From Lachnospiraceae bacterium YSD2013 (GTDB lineage: Bacteria; Bacillota; Clostridia; Lachnospirales; Lachnospiraceae): a stretch of DNA of 64,000 nt. This document shows positions 49,378 to 58,751 of the stretch, piece by piece (position 1 is the first letter of the stretch; the number at the start of each line of letters is the position of its first letter). The DNA lies in assembly GCA_900100895.1 (NCBI GenBank), contig FMTX01000019.1, positions 1 through 64,000 on the forward strand. The letters run 5' to 3'. The notes below the pieces were generated by a model, which saw only the letters and a program-made list of their open reading frames with translations, was not told where the DNA came from and made no database searches. A program made the translations under genes and the position numbers.

Positions 49378-51401
49378 CATTTGCCTCCGATTTCGGAATA
49401 TGCCCTGATAATCTCGCCCACACTCCAAGCCTGCGTGTAACATCCGCGGCTTACGTGAGGCGCATCTCCGTCAAATATCTCTGCGATTCCGCCTATACAG
49501 CCGTCATTCAAGTGACGCTTCATAGGCTCAAGCAACGCTTTTGCATACTCGCGTGCCTTGGGTGAATTGTCATTGACCTTAAGATAAGCGCTGATAAATG
49601 CTCCGAGCGGATACGCCCATGCGGTTCCCTGATGATAAGCGAGGTCTCTGTCGTAAAGCTTACCCTTATACAATCCATGATAATCAGGGTCGTCTTCCGG
49701 AAGTGTCCTCAATCCGAAATCTACATACAGCTTCTTAAGTACCACATCCACAACCGCACGTTCTTTGTCCTTATCTAACATAGTATGGGGTAGCGATACT
49801 GCATAAATCTGATTGGGCCTGATGCTGTCGTTGTCGGCTATCGTCACATTGTCGCGAAGTGTCTCGTCCACAACGTCATAAAGGCATCCTGCTTCCTTGT
49901 TCCAGAAACGCTTCACGAAGGATTTCTGAACCTTAGCCGAAAGCTTAGAAAGCTTCTCGGCGTAGTCCTTCTCACCAAATCGTTTCGCAAGTTCTTCCTG
50001 CGTCTTAAGTGCATTGTACCAAAGTGCATTAATTTCAACCGGCTTACCGTGTCTGGGCGTCACCACAAAATCACCCGTACGCACATCCATCCACGTAACC
50101 TGATCAAGGTCGGAACCCGCATGAATGAGGCCGTCTTTGTCCATGTATATCGAGAAATCGGTTCCCTTTCTGTACGCCTCGATAATGTTTTTAAGGCAGG
50201 GATAAATTGTTTTTTTGACAAAAGAAACCGCGTCCTTGATCCCCACATACTGAAGATACATTTCGGTACAGTAGAAATACCAAAGCGCCGCATCAACCGT
50301 ATTGTACAAAGGCTTCTGATCTCCGTCAGGAAACATGTTGGGAATAAGGCCATTCTTCTCATAACGCGCAAATGTCTCAAGAATACTCTTCGCATCCTCG
50401 AAACGTCCCGTCTCCAACGTCAGACCCGTAAAGGCAATCATAGTATCTCTGCCCCAGTCCGCAAACCACGGAAGTCCCGCCAGAATCGTCTTACCGTCGG
50501 TAGATTCACGCTTGCAGATGAAGTTATCCGCATTGACAGTAAGTCTTTTTAAAAATTCGTCTTTAAAGCCCGCAACATCAAGAAGTGCCTTGGCTCTGTT
50601 GCGCGCCGCCTTTATTGTCACAAACGCATTTTTCTCACAGTCATGCTCTATCGTACACACCAGAGAAATCTTCTTGCTCGTACCGGCCTTGACTCCGACC
50701 TGAATATTGTAAGGTGCATAACCCGTATCCGCGGATGACATTCCGGTATCGATTTCGGTCTGTAATTCTATATTCTCGTCGTACTGCTCTTTGGGCTCCG
50801 TAAATCCTACGGTTCCCTCACTTGCAAAGAACCTTATGATATCTTCCTTGTCCCCCTTGGGCTCAAGAAGAATAGAATCCATAAGCGCGTAAGCCTCAAA
50901 CTTCAAGCTTTTCTTGGTGCTTGCGGCATTGGCATCTCTATAGTTGAATACAGGGGTAAAAGAAAGTACACAGTCCTCTCCCTGATTGTCTATTTCATAG
51001 CCGATTGCAACCGTGTTCTTTTCCCACTCTAGGGCAACTGTCTTTTTAACAAGCAATCCCTTGTAAAAGTAAGTAAACTCGGGCACCGCATCAAAAGAAA
51101 ACGCAGTCTGATACAAATAACCGTCGCTGCACTTGCCGCCTTTCTTTTGCTCGCTTGACAAAGAAATCGTCTTCTCACCGATAATAACGTCTTCTTTGAT
51201 TCTGTTAAGAATAACCCATCTATCGGTCGGAGCTTTAAGACTCGCTATTAATAATCCGTGATGCTTGCGTGTGTTGGCGCCGATAAGAGAACTGCCCGCG
51301 TAGCCGCCGAGGCCGTTGGTAATTACCCACTCTCTGCGAATAGCTTCCCTGAATGAATTGGTATATTCTCTGCCGTAAGTTTTCTTAACAAGTGTACCCA
51401 T
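49377..51401 (-). CDS. Glycogen debranching enzyme (amylo-alpha-1,6-glucosidase type)
   Basis: The 674-aa protein has an N-terminal beta domain (GGYAGSSLIGANTRKHHGLLIA) and a C-terminal (alpha/alpha)6 GDE_C domain. The latter carries GLPWFADWGRDTMIAFTGL, LIPNMFPDGDQKPLYNTVDAALW, and ALWYNAL. This is the bacterial debranching enzyme of the GH133 type. GGGAG precedes the ATG. It pairs functionally with glgB in this window. 12 nt behind copA. Confidence 0.92.
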   Translation of the reverse strand: MGTLVKKTYGREYTNSFREAIRREWVITNGLGGYAGSSLIGANTRKHHGLLIASLKAPTDRWVILNRIKEDVIIGEKTISLSSEQKKGGKCSDGYLYQTAFSFDAVPEFTYFYKGLLVKKTVALEWEKNTVAIGYEIDNQGEDCVLSFTPVFNYRDANAASTKKSLKFEAYALMDSILLEPKGDKEDIIRFFASEGTVGFTEPKEQYDENIELQTEIDTGMSSADTGYAPYNIQVGVKAGTSKKISLVCTIEHDCEKNAFVTIKAARNRAKALLDVAGFKDEFLKRLTVNADNFICKRESTDGKTILAGLPWFADWGRDTMIAFTGLTLETGRFEDAKSILETFARYEKNGLIPNMFPDGDQKPLYNTVDAALWYFYCTEMYLQYVGIKDAVSFVKKTIYPCLKNIIEAYRKGTDFSIYMDKDGLIHAGSDLDQVTWMDVRTGDFVVTPRHGKPVEINALWYNALKTQEELAKRFGEKDYAEKLSKLSAKVQKSFVKRFWNKEAGCLYDVVDETLRDNVTIADNDSIRPNQIYAVSLPHTMLDKDKERAVVDVVLKKLYVDFGLRTLPEDDPDYHGLYKGKLYDRDLAYHQGTAWAYPLGAFISAYLKVNDNSPKAREYAKALLEPMKRHLNDGCIGGIAEIFDGDAPHVSRGCYTQAWSVGEIIRAYSEIGGK

Positions 51402-51413
51402 CAGATACTCCCT

Positions 51414-53588
51414 TTATTTTCTAAGTCTGAGTGCGTTGGTTACCACAAAAAGCGAGCTGACGCTCATACAAGCCGCTGCAATCATGGGTGTAAGTGTAAT
51501 ACCGAAAGCATTGTAGAGCGCTCCCGCCGCGATCGGAATGCCGAGTGCGTTGTATATAAATGCCCAGAACAGATTCTGCTTAATTATTCTGATTACGCGC
51601 TTACTTAAGCTGAATACGTAAGCCACGTCTTTAACGCTGTTTCGCATGAGAATAAAGTCTGCGGAATCGATGGCGATTCTCGTACCGTTTCCGACAGCAA
51701 TTCCTATATCAGCCTTAACAAGTGCAGCCGCGTCATTGATACCGTCACCTACCATGGCAACGTGTCTTCCTTCGTTCATAAGAGCATCAATCTTGTTGTG
51801 CTTATCTTCGGGAAGAACCTCACTGATAACCGTATCTATACCGATTTCTCTGCCGATGGACTCAGCCGTCGTCTTGTGATCGCCTGTAAGTAAAATCACA
51901 TCAAGACCGGCTTCCTTCATGACTGCAATTGCTTCCTTACTGTCAGCCTTGACCACATCCGCAATCGCAAAAAGTCCGAGCATTCCGTCACCCGAGAAGA
52001 ACAAAACGGTCTTGCCGGCGCTTTGAAGCGTTTCGGCTTCTTTTTTCAAGGGTTCAACCGAAATATCGTTTTCTTTAAGAAGCTTCTCATTACCGCAAAA
52101 GAAAGGTTTCTCTTCTATACTTCCGCATATTCCCTTGCCCTGGATACTGATAACTTCTTTGGCAAAATGAGCCATAATGTCGGAAGGTTCAAACACGTCA
52201 AGAGCCTTCGAACGAATAGCCTTGGCGTAAGGATGATTGGAGCCTGCCTCAAGCACTGCTGCCATAAGAAGCATTTTCTTTTCATCGGTAGAACTGTCGG
52301 TAACAATATCAGTAACGTTTAACTCGCCTTCTGTCACGGTTCCTGTCTTATCAAGCACCACTGTATCAACGTTTCTGGCCGTTTCAAGACACTCGGCTGA
52401 ACGAATCAATATTCCGTGCCTAGCCGCATTACCGGTACCTGCCATAACTGCAGTCGGTGTTGCAAGTCCCAACGCACAGGGACAGGAAATAACGATAACG
52501 CTGATGGCCATATTAAGCGCAAAGTTAAAGTCCTTGCCAACCGCCAGCCATATTATCAAAGTAAGTAAACTGATTCCTACAACAACCGGCACGAAGTATC
52601 CGCTGATTCTGTCCGCCAGTCTCTCGATGGGCGTCTTCTTGGCGGCGGCGTTCTTAACCATGTCGATTATTCCGTAAAGAGTAGTCTCGGTGCCGGTCTT
52701 CTCGGCTTCAATCAAGAGATAGCCGTCCAGCACAACCGAACCCGACACTACTTTATCACCTACGTAAGCTTCTTCGGGAATACTCTCGCCCGTAAGAGCT
52801 GACTTGTCGATACTTGCATTTCCTTTGACCGCGGTACCGTCCACGGGAATTCCCTCGCCCGTGCGCACAAGAACAATATCACCTTTTTGCAATGCTTCAA
52901 AGCCGATAGTTCTCTCCTCGTTATCTCTTATAACCGTTACTCTTTCCGGCATAAGCTCCGAAAGCGCCTTGATGGCATCCATGGTATGAGCCTTGGACCC
53001 TGCCTCCAGTGCTTTTCCCAAAGTAATCAGCGTAAAAATCATTCCCGCCGACTCAAAGAAAAACGGTCCGTTTGAGCGGATAATTAAAAGATATGTACTA
53101 TAGATAAAAGAAACTCCCGCACCGATAGAAATAAGCGCATCCATTCCGGGAGCCTTATGAATCAAACTCTTAATACCCTTATCAAAATATGTTCTGTTGA
53201 TAATTAATATACCGAGCGAAAGCACAAACTGAATATATGCATGAATCTTCTCGGGATAAGGCCAGCCCATCATTCCGGCCATATTAAGATACACCAACGG
53301 CAAAAGAAGAATTAATGACGGTAAAAACCTTGTCACCAAGACTGATTTGTCCTTGGATTTTTCTTTGGCAATTAAACCTGTATCAACCTCGGCACCGTAA
53401 CCGGCACCTTTGACGGCATTGATAATACATTGATTATCGGTAGCATTCTCATCAAAGTCCACAGTCATGGCATTTTCTATAAGACTGACAGACACATTTG
53501 TAACCCCATCTGTTGCCTTAACGGCTTTCTCTACCGCAGCCACACAAGCGCTGCACCCCATACCCGTTACTTTGAACTTTTGATTCAT
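51414..53588 (-). CDS. copA: Copper-exporting P-type ATPase
   Basis: The 724-aa protein has one N-terminal HMA domain with GMGCSACVAAVE. It has P1B-ATPase motifs: TGES (actuator), the CPC ion site in SCPCALGLATP, DKTGTVTEG (phospho-Asp), HP in SNHPYAKA, and GDGINDAAAL. The CPC motif fits Cu+ export. No copper chaperone or regulator is adjacent; it sits between a cellodextrinase and a debranching enzyme. GGAGG precedes the ATG. Confidence 0.95.
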   Translation of the reverse strand: MNQKFKVTGMGCSACVAAVEKAVKATDGVTNVSVSLIENAMTVDFDENATDNQCIINAVKGAGYGAEVDTGLIAKEKSKDKSVLVTRFLPSLILLLPLVYLNMAGMMGWPYPEKIHAYIQFVLSLGILIINRTYFDKGIKSLIHKAPGMDALISIGAGVSFIYSTYLLIIRSNGPFFFESAGMIFTLITLGKALEAGSKAHTMDAIKALSELMPERVTVIRDNEERTIGFEALQKGDIVLVRTGEGIPVDGTAVKGNASIDKSALTGESIPEEAYVGDKVVSGSVVLDGYLLIEAEKTGTETTLYGIIDMVKNAAAKKTPIERLADRISGYFVPVVVGISLLTLIIWLAVGKDFNFALNMAISVIVISCPCALGLATPTAVMAGTGNAARHGILIRSAECLETARNVDTVVLDKTGTVTEGELNVTDIVTDSSTDEKKMLLMAAVLEAGSNHPYAKAIRSKALDVFEPSDIMAHFAKEVISIQGKGICGSIEEKPFFCGNEKLLKENDISVEPLKKEAETLQSAGKTVLFFSGDGMLGLFAIADVVKADSKEAIAVMKEAGLDVILLTGDHKTTAESIGREIGIDTVISEVLPEDKHNKIDALMNEGRHVAMVGDGINDAAALVKADIGIAVGNGTRIAIDSADFILMRNSVKDVAYVFSLSKRVIRIIKQNLFWAFIYNALGIPIAAGALYNAFGITLTPMIAAACMSVSSLFVVTNALRLRK

Positions 53589-53602
53589 TAAATCCTCCGA
53601 AT

Positions 53603-55243
53603 CTACTCAAGAAGTCCTGCCATGACAAATACGAAAGGCGAGTTCCAGTAAATCGTAATTTCGTTAAGTGAATAGCAGTCGATGTGGTCCAGATAGCATT
53701 TCATCGGAGCGGAGTCCGCGGGAACTTCTTTGGCACGCTCATCCTGAAGACCTCTGTTGGGTCCGCCGGATACAAGTCCGGGCCAGGGCTCGTCTATACC
53801 ATCGCAGGCAGTCGGACGAAGGTGAGGATTCTTGTAAGCCTTTTCACCGTTGCCGGTTACATAGCTTGTATCCATGCTGTTGCAGCCAAGCATATAATCA
53901 ATGCCCGCATAAATAGCGCTCTTGTACTTATCCGCCGGTGAAATTCTGTCCGCCATCGTGAGTACCATCAAATATTTAAGCAGTTCCATGTTGCTTCCCC
54001 AGATAAAATCTTTCTTATCCATGACAAGCCCGAAACCGTTTCTTGCACCATTATCGCACAATCGGTTAGCTTCGTCTAACCATTTTTTCTTAACTTCTTC
54101 TAAAATTTTTATATCCTGACCTGTCAAAAGAAGGGACAGACATCCGAGTCCGGCTACATCTCCCCAGCCAAGGCAGGTAAGGACCTCGCCCTGATAAAGC
54201 TTAAACTTGGTAACATCATTAAAGCCTTTAAGTCTTTCCATTTGCAAGGCCGCGTCTCCGAGATAATCCTTATTGCCGGTCGCCTCATATAAAGCTGATG
54301 CCGCCCAGAATCTGTTGGAAATATCCTCAAACTCACCGTATTCACCGGTATTGGAGCCGGGCGCATTCTTGAAAAGAAGCGGATTGGGATTGTCTACCAA
54401 CCATTCGTATGCTTTCTCGGACTGAGTTAAAAGCTTGTCAGCATAAGCCTTATCGTAATCTTTGTAAATTGTGTATGCCAAAGCAAACACTGCAGCAATG
54501 TCAGCGGTCGCAAGTGACGATACATTAAAAAGAAACAGTTCCGCGGTATCTTCTTCGGGCATAATAAACGGCGCATGATTAAAGGTCGTAACCTTATGCC
54601 ACACCGAACCGTCTTCTCTTTGCATCTTTAATAAGAAGTCAAGCTCAACCTTAACCTCAGCCAGAATGTCGGGAAGCTCGCCCTTATCACATTTAACGGG
54701 AGGAATGTCAAACTTTACATCCAAAAGATTCTTAAAAAATCTCACACCATATAAAAGATGGGCTACCGCAACCGAACCGGCAGTCGAATATCTTCCATAG
54801 TCACCTGCATCATGCCAGCCGCCGCTTACATCAACGGGCGGAACATCCTCGCCGTAAACCGTCGCCTTGCTTAAGTGGCAGGGCTTATGATAATACTCAC
54901 CCGCATACTTGGGATCGAGTGCATCACCGCAACGAAGGAAATAGAAGCACTTACACATATCCTTCATAAGCTTATCGTATGCGGTGTCAGCTATTTCAAA
55001 AGAAACTGACTTAGTACCGTCAGCCACAACTCTATACTTACCGGGAGTTGTAAATTCGCTAAAATCCGCAACATAAGTATCCTCACCCGAAATATCGTCC
55101 GTTCCGAAATGAGTTACCTTGCCACTGTACACAACCTTTTCTTTATCATCAATTACATCAAAAGCGGCAGCGTTGAAATTCAGCACTGCCTTCTTATCAC
55201 TGCCTGTTAGAAACCCTACCTGGTTAACAAAGACCTTATTCAT
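53603..55243 (-). CDS. GH9 cellodextrinase without signal peptide
   Basis: The protein has 546 aa from ATG 55243 (GGGAGGG, 6-nt spacer). It has an N-terminal Ig-like CelD_N domain (about 1-85) and a GH9 (alpha/alpha)6 domain. The base/nucleophile Asp pair is in GGWHDAGDYGRY, and the acid Glu in SLNEITIYWN near the C-terminus. GH9 enzymes are usually secreted, but no signal peptide is present, so it should act inside on imported cello-oligosaccharides. Size and layout closely resemble the known Butyrivibrio fibrisolvens cellodextrinase (Ced1). First gene of its operon. Confidence 0.88.
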   Translation of the reverse strand: MNKVFVNQVGFLTGSDKKAVLNFNAAAFDVIDDKEKVVYSGKVTHFGTDDISGEDTYVADFSEFTTPGKYRVVADGTKSVSFEIADTAYDKLMKDMCKCFYFLRCGDALDPKYAGEYYHKPCHLSKATVYGEDVPPVDVSGGWHDAGDYGRYSTAGSVAVAHLLYGVRFFKNLLDVKFDIPPVKCDKGELPDILAEVKVELDFLLKMQREDGSVWHKVTTFNHAPFIMPEEDTAELFLFNVSSLATADIAAVFALAYTIYKDYDKAYADKLLTQSEKAYEWLVDNPNPLLFKNAPGSNTGEYGEFEDISNRFWAASALYEATGNKDYLGDAALQMERLKGFNDVTKFKLYQGEVLTCLGWGDVAGLGCLSLLLTGQDIKILEEVKKKWLDEANRLCDNGARNGFGLVMDKKDFIWGSNMELLKYLMVLTMADRISPADKYKSAIYAGIDYMLGCNSMDTSYVTGNGEKAYKNPHLRPTACDGIDEPWPGLVSGGPNRGLQDERAKEVPADSAPMKCYLDHIDCYSLNEITIYWNSPFVFVMAGLLE

Positions 55244-55273
55244 CAATAACCCTCCCATAAACTATCTGATTAT

Positions 55274-55302
55274 AGTATATAATTCAGACAATCTCCGCGC
55301 AA
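55274..55302 (-). promoter_or_regulatory. Candidate promoter of the cellodextrinase operon
   Basis: Minus strand: -35 TTGCGC (55302-55297), 17-nt spacer, -10 TATACT (55279-55274). Confidence 0.55.
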
Positions 55303-55309
55303 TAAGAAA

Positions 55310-55335
55310 GCGTCGCAATTTTGTCGTTGCGACGC
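55310..55335 (-). terminator. Terminator after the PE-rich surface protein gene
   Basis: Perfect 9-bp arms GCGTCGCAA (55310-55318) and TTGCGACGC (55327-55335), with TTTCTTATT after the stem on the minus strand. Confidence 0.8.
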
Positions 55336-55342
55336 TCACTAG

Positions 55343-57310
55343 TTATTTTCTGTTATTACCTTTTTTCTTGTCTGTAAGACCCATCAATATTACTATGGTT
55401 CCGCATGCAAATGCAAAAGCAAGAATCCTTAAGAACCACTTGATGAACTCTGCAATATCGTCGTCCGAAGGTTCCATTTCTGCCGAAGCGGCCTTGGCGG
55501 TTTCTTCGTCAATTACCTCTCGCACGGCCAGTGCGTATGAGCTGAACTTATCGGTTTCAAAAGAAATCGATCCGTCGGAATTAACCGTAACGGGAAGTAT
55601 CTCTGCAACTCCCTCGTGAACTCGGATAACTACATATTCCATACCTGTGGGACATGCAATATCCTTGGGCTTGGGAAGTGTAAATGTAATCTTCTCCGTA
55701 AGTTCATTGTAGGTACCTAACTTCTCACCGTCTTCCGTGGTAATCATGATGCTTAAGTTTAAGTATCTGCCGATTTTTAAATTTGTTACCTCATTATCAA
55801 CGGTTACCTGCTTAAGAATCTCCATATCCTGCTCGGGAATGGATTCCTCGGAAGCACGTTCTACCGTTACCTTGGCAGAAATGCTTTTTCCTTCGGAAAG
55901 GGCTCTCTCGATGTTGGCATATGTTTCTTCAGAAACTCTTTCTTTTGCCTTCTCGGGATTGTCGGAAATCTCTTGAAGTAAGTCGCTGAGGGTTTCCGAA
56001 ACCTGCTTACGGAAATTGGCTATTTCTTCTTCATCGACACCTACGGGAACTATTGCCACGATTACATGGTCACCTTCATCACCGATGGTGGTTATCGTTT
56101 CAGGTTCTTTTTCTTTGACCTGAGGTTTGGGCTTACGCATTTCATCACTGAGCATCTGTGTCTCATGCCTTACTTCAGGCTCGGCAGGCTCAGGTTCAGG
56201 CTCGGGTTCAGGCTCTGGCTCAGGTGCGGGAGTCTGAACTTCCTCCTTTACCTCGGGCTTTACTTCGGGCTGTTCTTCCTTGGGCTTGGGCTCTTCTGTC
56301 GGAGGCTCGGGATCCTTGGGCTCTTCAATAGGCTCTTCAGGCTCTTTGGGGAGTTCCGGCTCAACCTCTTCCGCACCGGCATCCTTGATAACAACCTTAA
56401 CCGTTACCATAGAATCTGCATAATCTGATTCGTTTATATTAAAGTAGTAAGTTCCTTCATTCTCGGTCCACTGAACCTCTACAGCCCCCACCAGGACTTT
56501 ATCAAGAACCTTGCCCTCGGGTGTGTTGACAGAAACTGTCATTACTCTGTCTGCGTCGTGGAAACTATATCTGTACCTGTGATTACCGTTGTCTTCAAAG
56601 GTATCTTTGGTAGTATAGCTGTACATATCATTATCTGAAGCAACGGATACAAAAGGCGGAATCTCAATATCAACGCACGAATTGCCGGGAATCTTTGCGA
56701 TTGCGTCAAAAGCAGATTCGGGTGTAGTATTGTACGAAACGACCATCTGATTGTATACTTCGCGGTATGCTTCCAGATATCTGCGGACGTTTCCGAAGAA
56801 ATCGTAGTTCTCATACTCGCTGTCATACTCATAGTAGAGGTTGTTACCGCTTTCATCCGTAGGATACATGTACGTGCCGCCACTGATTTCATCATTGGAA
56901 ATCTCTGTACCTATATTATTGAGAACACAGGTGCCGTCTTTAAGAATCACAGCGTCATCGTGCCTTGTAAGCTCAGCATTAATAACTGCGCCACCGATAA
57001 TGATATAATATTTCTTTTCTCTTTTTTCTAATTTTTTGGTAAAGGGATTGGGCGCCCATGAATCGTTAAGGTCATCTGCCGTAAGATTGACGGTAAGACC
57101 GCTCGGGGCTGCGTTGCCATCAAAAAGATGTATTACTATCTTGGTGTTACCCACGTAATACTCTCTTTCCAACCACGGACCGTTAAAAGAAGGCCGAATT
57201 TCGGTATCGCCGTCTTTGGCCGTTAATGCGTATGAAGTTTTAGAACCGACCAGAAAGGCCAAAGCAAAAGTCAGCAGTATGAAGCCGAGCTTTATTTTGC
57301 TTTTAAGCAT
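55343..57310 (-). CDS. Secreted, membrane-anchored protein with Pro/Glu-rich stalk
   Basis: The protein has 655 aa from ATG 57310 (GGAGG, 10-nt spacer). It has a signal peptide (LGFILLTFALAFLVGSKTSYA) and an outer region of about 290 residues with beta-like segments (VGNTKIVIHLFDG, VMTVSVNTPEGKVL). A Pro/Glu/Lys repeat stalk follows (about 310-395, including six tandem PE units), then a second domain (about 410-610) and a C-terminal TM with basic stop (AFAFACGTIVILMG). No known enzyme motif. It is likely a surface protein spanning the wall. Confidence 0.6.
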   Translation of the reverse strand: MLKSKIKLGFILLTFALAFLVGSKTSYALTAKDGDTEIRPSFNGPWLEREYYVGNTKIVIHLFDGNAAPSGLTVNLTADDLNDSWAPNPFTKKLEKREKKYYIIIGGAVINAELTRHDDAVILKDGTCVLNNIGTEISNDEISGGTYMYPTDESGNNLYYEYDSEYENYDFFGNVRRYLEAYREVYNQMVVSYNTTPESAFDAIAKIPGNSCVDIEIPPFVSVASDNDMYSYTTKDTFEDNGNHRYRYSFHDADRVMTVSVNTPEGKVLDKVLVGAVEVQWTENEGTYYFNINESDYADSMVTVKVVIKDAGAEEVEPELPKEPEEPIEEPKDPEPPTEEPKPKEEQPEVKPEVKEEVQTPAPEPEPEPEPEPEPAEPEVRHETQMLSDEMRKPKPQVKEKEPETITTIGDEGDHVIVAIVPVGVDEEEIANFRKQVSETLSDLLQEISDNPEKAKERVSEETYANIERALSEGKSISAKVTVERASEESIPEQDMEILKQVTVDNEVTNLKIGRYLNLSIMITTEDGEKLGTYNELTEKITFTLPKPKDIACPTGMEYVVIRVHEGVAEILPVTVNSDGSISFETDKFSSYALAVREVIDEETAKAASAEMEPSDDDIAEFIKWFLRILAFAFACGTIVILMGLTDKKKGNNRK

Positions 57311-57407
57311 ACCGACGTATCCTCCGTATGTACCGATTGCGCTTCTTAGAAGCGACACTAGATTATATTATCGGATAGGTATTAATATTTTATTAGAAGT
57401 ATGCACC

Positions 57408-57436
57408 ATTATATAACGATTATTACATATTTGTAA
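57408..57436 (-). promoter_or_regulatory. Candidate promoter of the PE-rich protein with overlapping palindrome
   Basis: Minus strand: -35 TTACAA (57436-57431), 17-nt spacer, -10 TATAAT (57413-57408). The palindrome TTACA-TATT-TGTAA (57423-57436) covers the -35. Confidence 0.45.
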
Positions 57437-57520
57437 CATATTCCGTTTTATTTTAGCGATAATTACGGTACACTGTCTATATAAAGAAAGACTATTATTA
57501 TATACATAAAGGGTCATAAC

Positions 57521-58744
57521 ATGTCAGATTTTATTAAAGATGTAGTAGTAACGTTAAAAAAAGGCGAAGGCCGCACCATAAAAGCGGGTGGCGCCTGGAT
57601 ATACGACAATGAAATTGCTTCCATAACAGGAACCTTTACAAACGGCGATATTGTGCGCGTTCACGACTTCGACGGCTATCCTATGGGCGCCGGTTTTATC
57701 AACCAGAACTCTAAGATTAGGGTTCGTATGCTTACACGTAAAGATGCGCAGCCTGTTGATGAAGCTTTCTTACGCGGTCGTGTGCAGGCGGCTTGGGATT
57801 ATCGTAAGACCGTTATGCCTGCTACCGACCTAAATTGCTGTCGCGTAATCTTCGGCGAGGCCGACTGGCTTCCCGGACTTACCATAGACAAGTACGATGA
57901 TGTTCTTGTAGTGGAATGTCTTGCGCTCGGAATGGAACCGTTAAAGGTTCTTTTGGTAGATATGTTAAAAGAAATCTTAGCTGCTGACGGCTATAAGATT
58001 CGAGGTGTCTATGAACGCTCCGATGCCCCCGTTCGTAAGAAAGAAGGCTTACAGCCCTATAAAGGCTTCATCGGTGCTGAGTTTGATACTAATGTAGAAA
58101 TTGTTGAAAACGGTATTCGCTATATGGTCGATGTCGTTAACGGCCAGAAGACCGGCTTCTTTCTCGATCAGAAATATAATCGTCTTGCCATGCACAGAAT
58201 CTGCAAGGGTAAGAAGGTTCTGGATTGCTTCACGCATATGGGAACGTTTGCTTTAAATGCCGGAATTGCCGGTGCCTCTTCTGTTGAAGGTCTCGACATT
58301 TCCGAGTTCGCAGTCGCTCAGGCCACCGAGAATGCTCGTCGCAACAATCTTTCCGACACGGTTAAGTTCCGGGCCGCCAACGTTCTTGACGAACTTCCGA
58401 AGCTTTACGAGCAGGGTGAGTCTTACGATGTGGTCATCCTCGACCCTCCTGCTTTTACCAAATCCCGCGAAGCTACCAAGAACGCTATCAAAGGCTATCG
58501 TGAGATTAATATGAAGGGCTTAAAGCTTGTCCGCGACGGCGGTTACCTCGCGACCTGCTCATGTTCCCACTTCATGACTCAGGAGCTTTTCACCGAAGTC
58601 ATCGGCCAGGCAGCCAAAGCCGTACATAAGCGTCTTCGTCAGGTCGAGTTCCGCACTCAGGCCTGCGACCACCCGATACTGTGGGCCGCGGATGAGTCGT
58701 ATTATTTGAAGTTTTATATATTCCAGGTTGTGGAAGAAAGGTAA
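57521..58744 (+). CDS. RlmI-type 23S rRNA m5C methyltransferase
   Basis: The 407-aa protein has an N-terminal PUA domain (about 5-75), an EEHEE-type segment (75-190), and a SAM methyltransferase domain (about 200-395). Motifs: QKTGFFLDQKYNR, VLDCFTHMGTFALNAG, and the catalytic LDPPAFTKS. CSCSHFMT supplies the second conserved Cys region. This matches YccW/RlmI. An acyltransferase gene follows 7 nt later. Confidence 0.9.
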   Translation: MSDFIKDVVVTLKKGEGRTIKAGGAWIYDNEIASITGTFTNGDIVRVHDFDGYPMGAGFINQNSKIRVRMLTRKDAQPVDEAFLRGRVQAAWDYRKTVMPATDLNCCRVIFGEADWLPGLTIDKYDDVLVVECLALGMEPLKVLLVDMLKEILAADGYKIRGVYERSDAPVRKKEGLQPYKGFIGAEFDTNVEIVENGIRYMVDVVNGQKTGFFLDQKYNRLAMHRICKGKKVLDCFTHMGTFALNAGIAGASSVEGLDISEFAVAQATENARRNNLSDTVKFRAANVLDELPKLYEQGESYDVVILDPPAFTKSREATKNAIKGYREINMKGLKLVRDGGYLATCSCSHFMTQELFTEVIGQAAKAVHKRLRQVEFRTQACDHPILWAADESYYLKFYIFQVVEER

Positions 58745-58751
58745 CAATCAT

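Noticed and set aside
56066-56428. Plus-strand ORF rich in Gly, Leu, Arg and Phe
   Set aside because: Antisense of the Pro/Glu repeat stalk; a product of simple repeats, not a gene.
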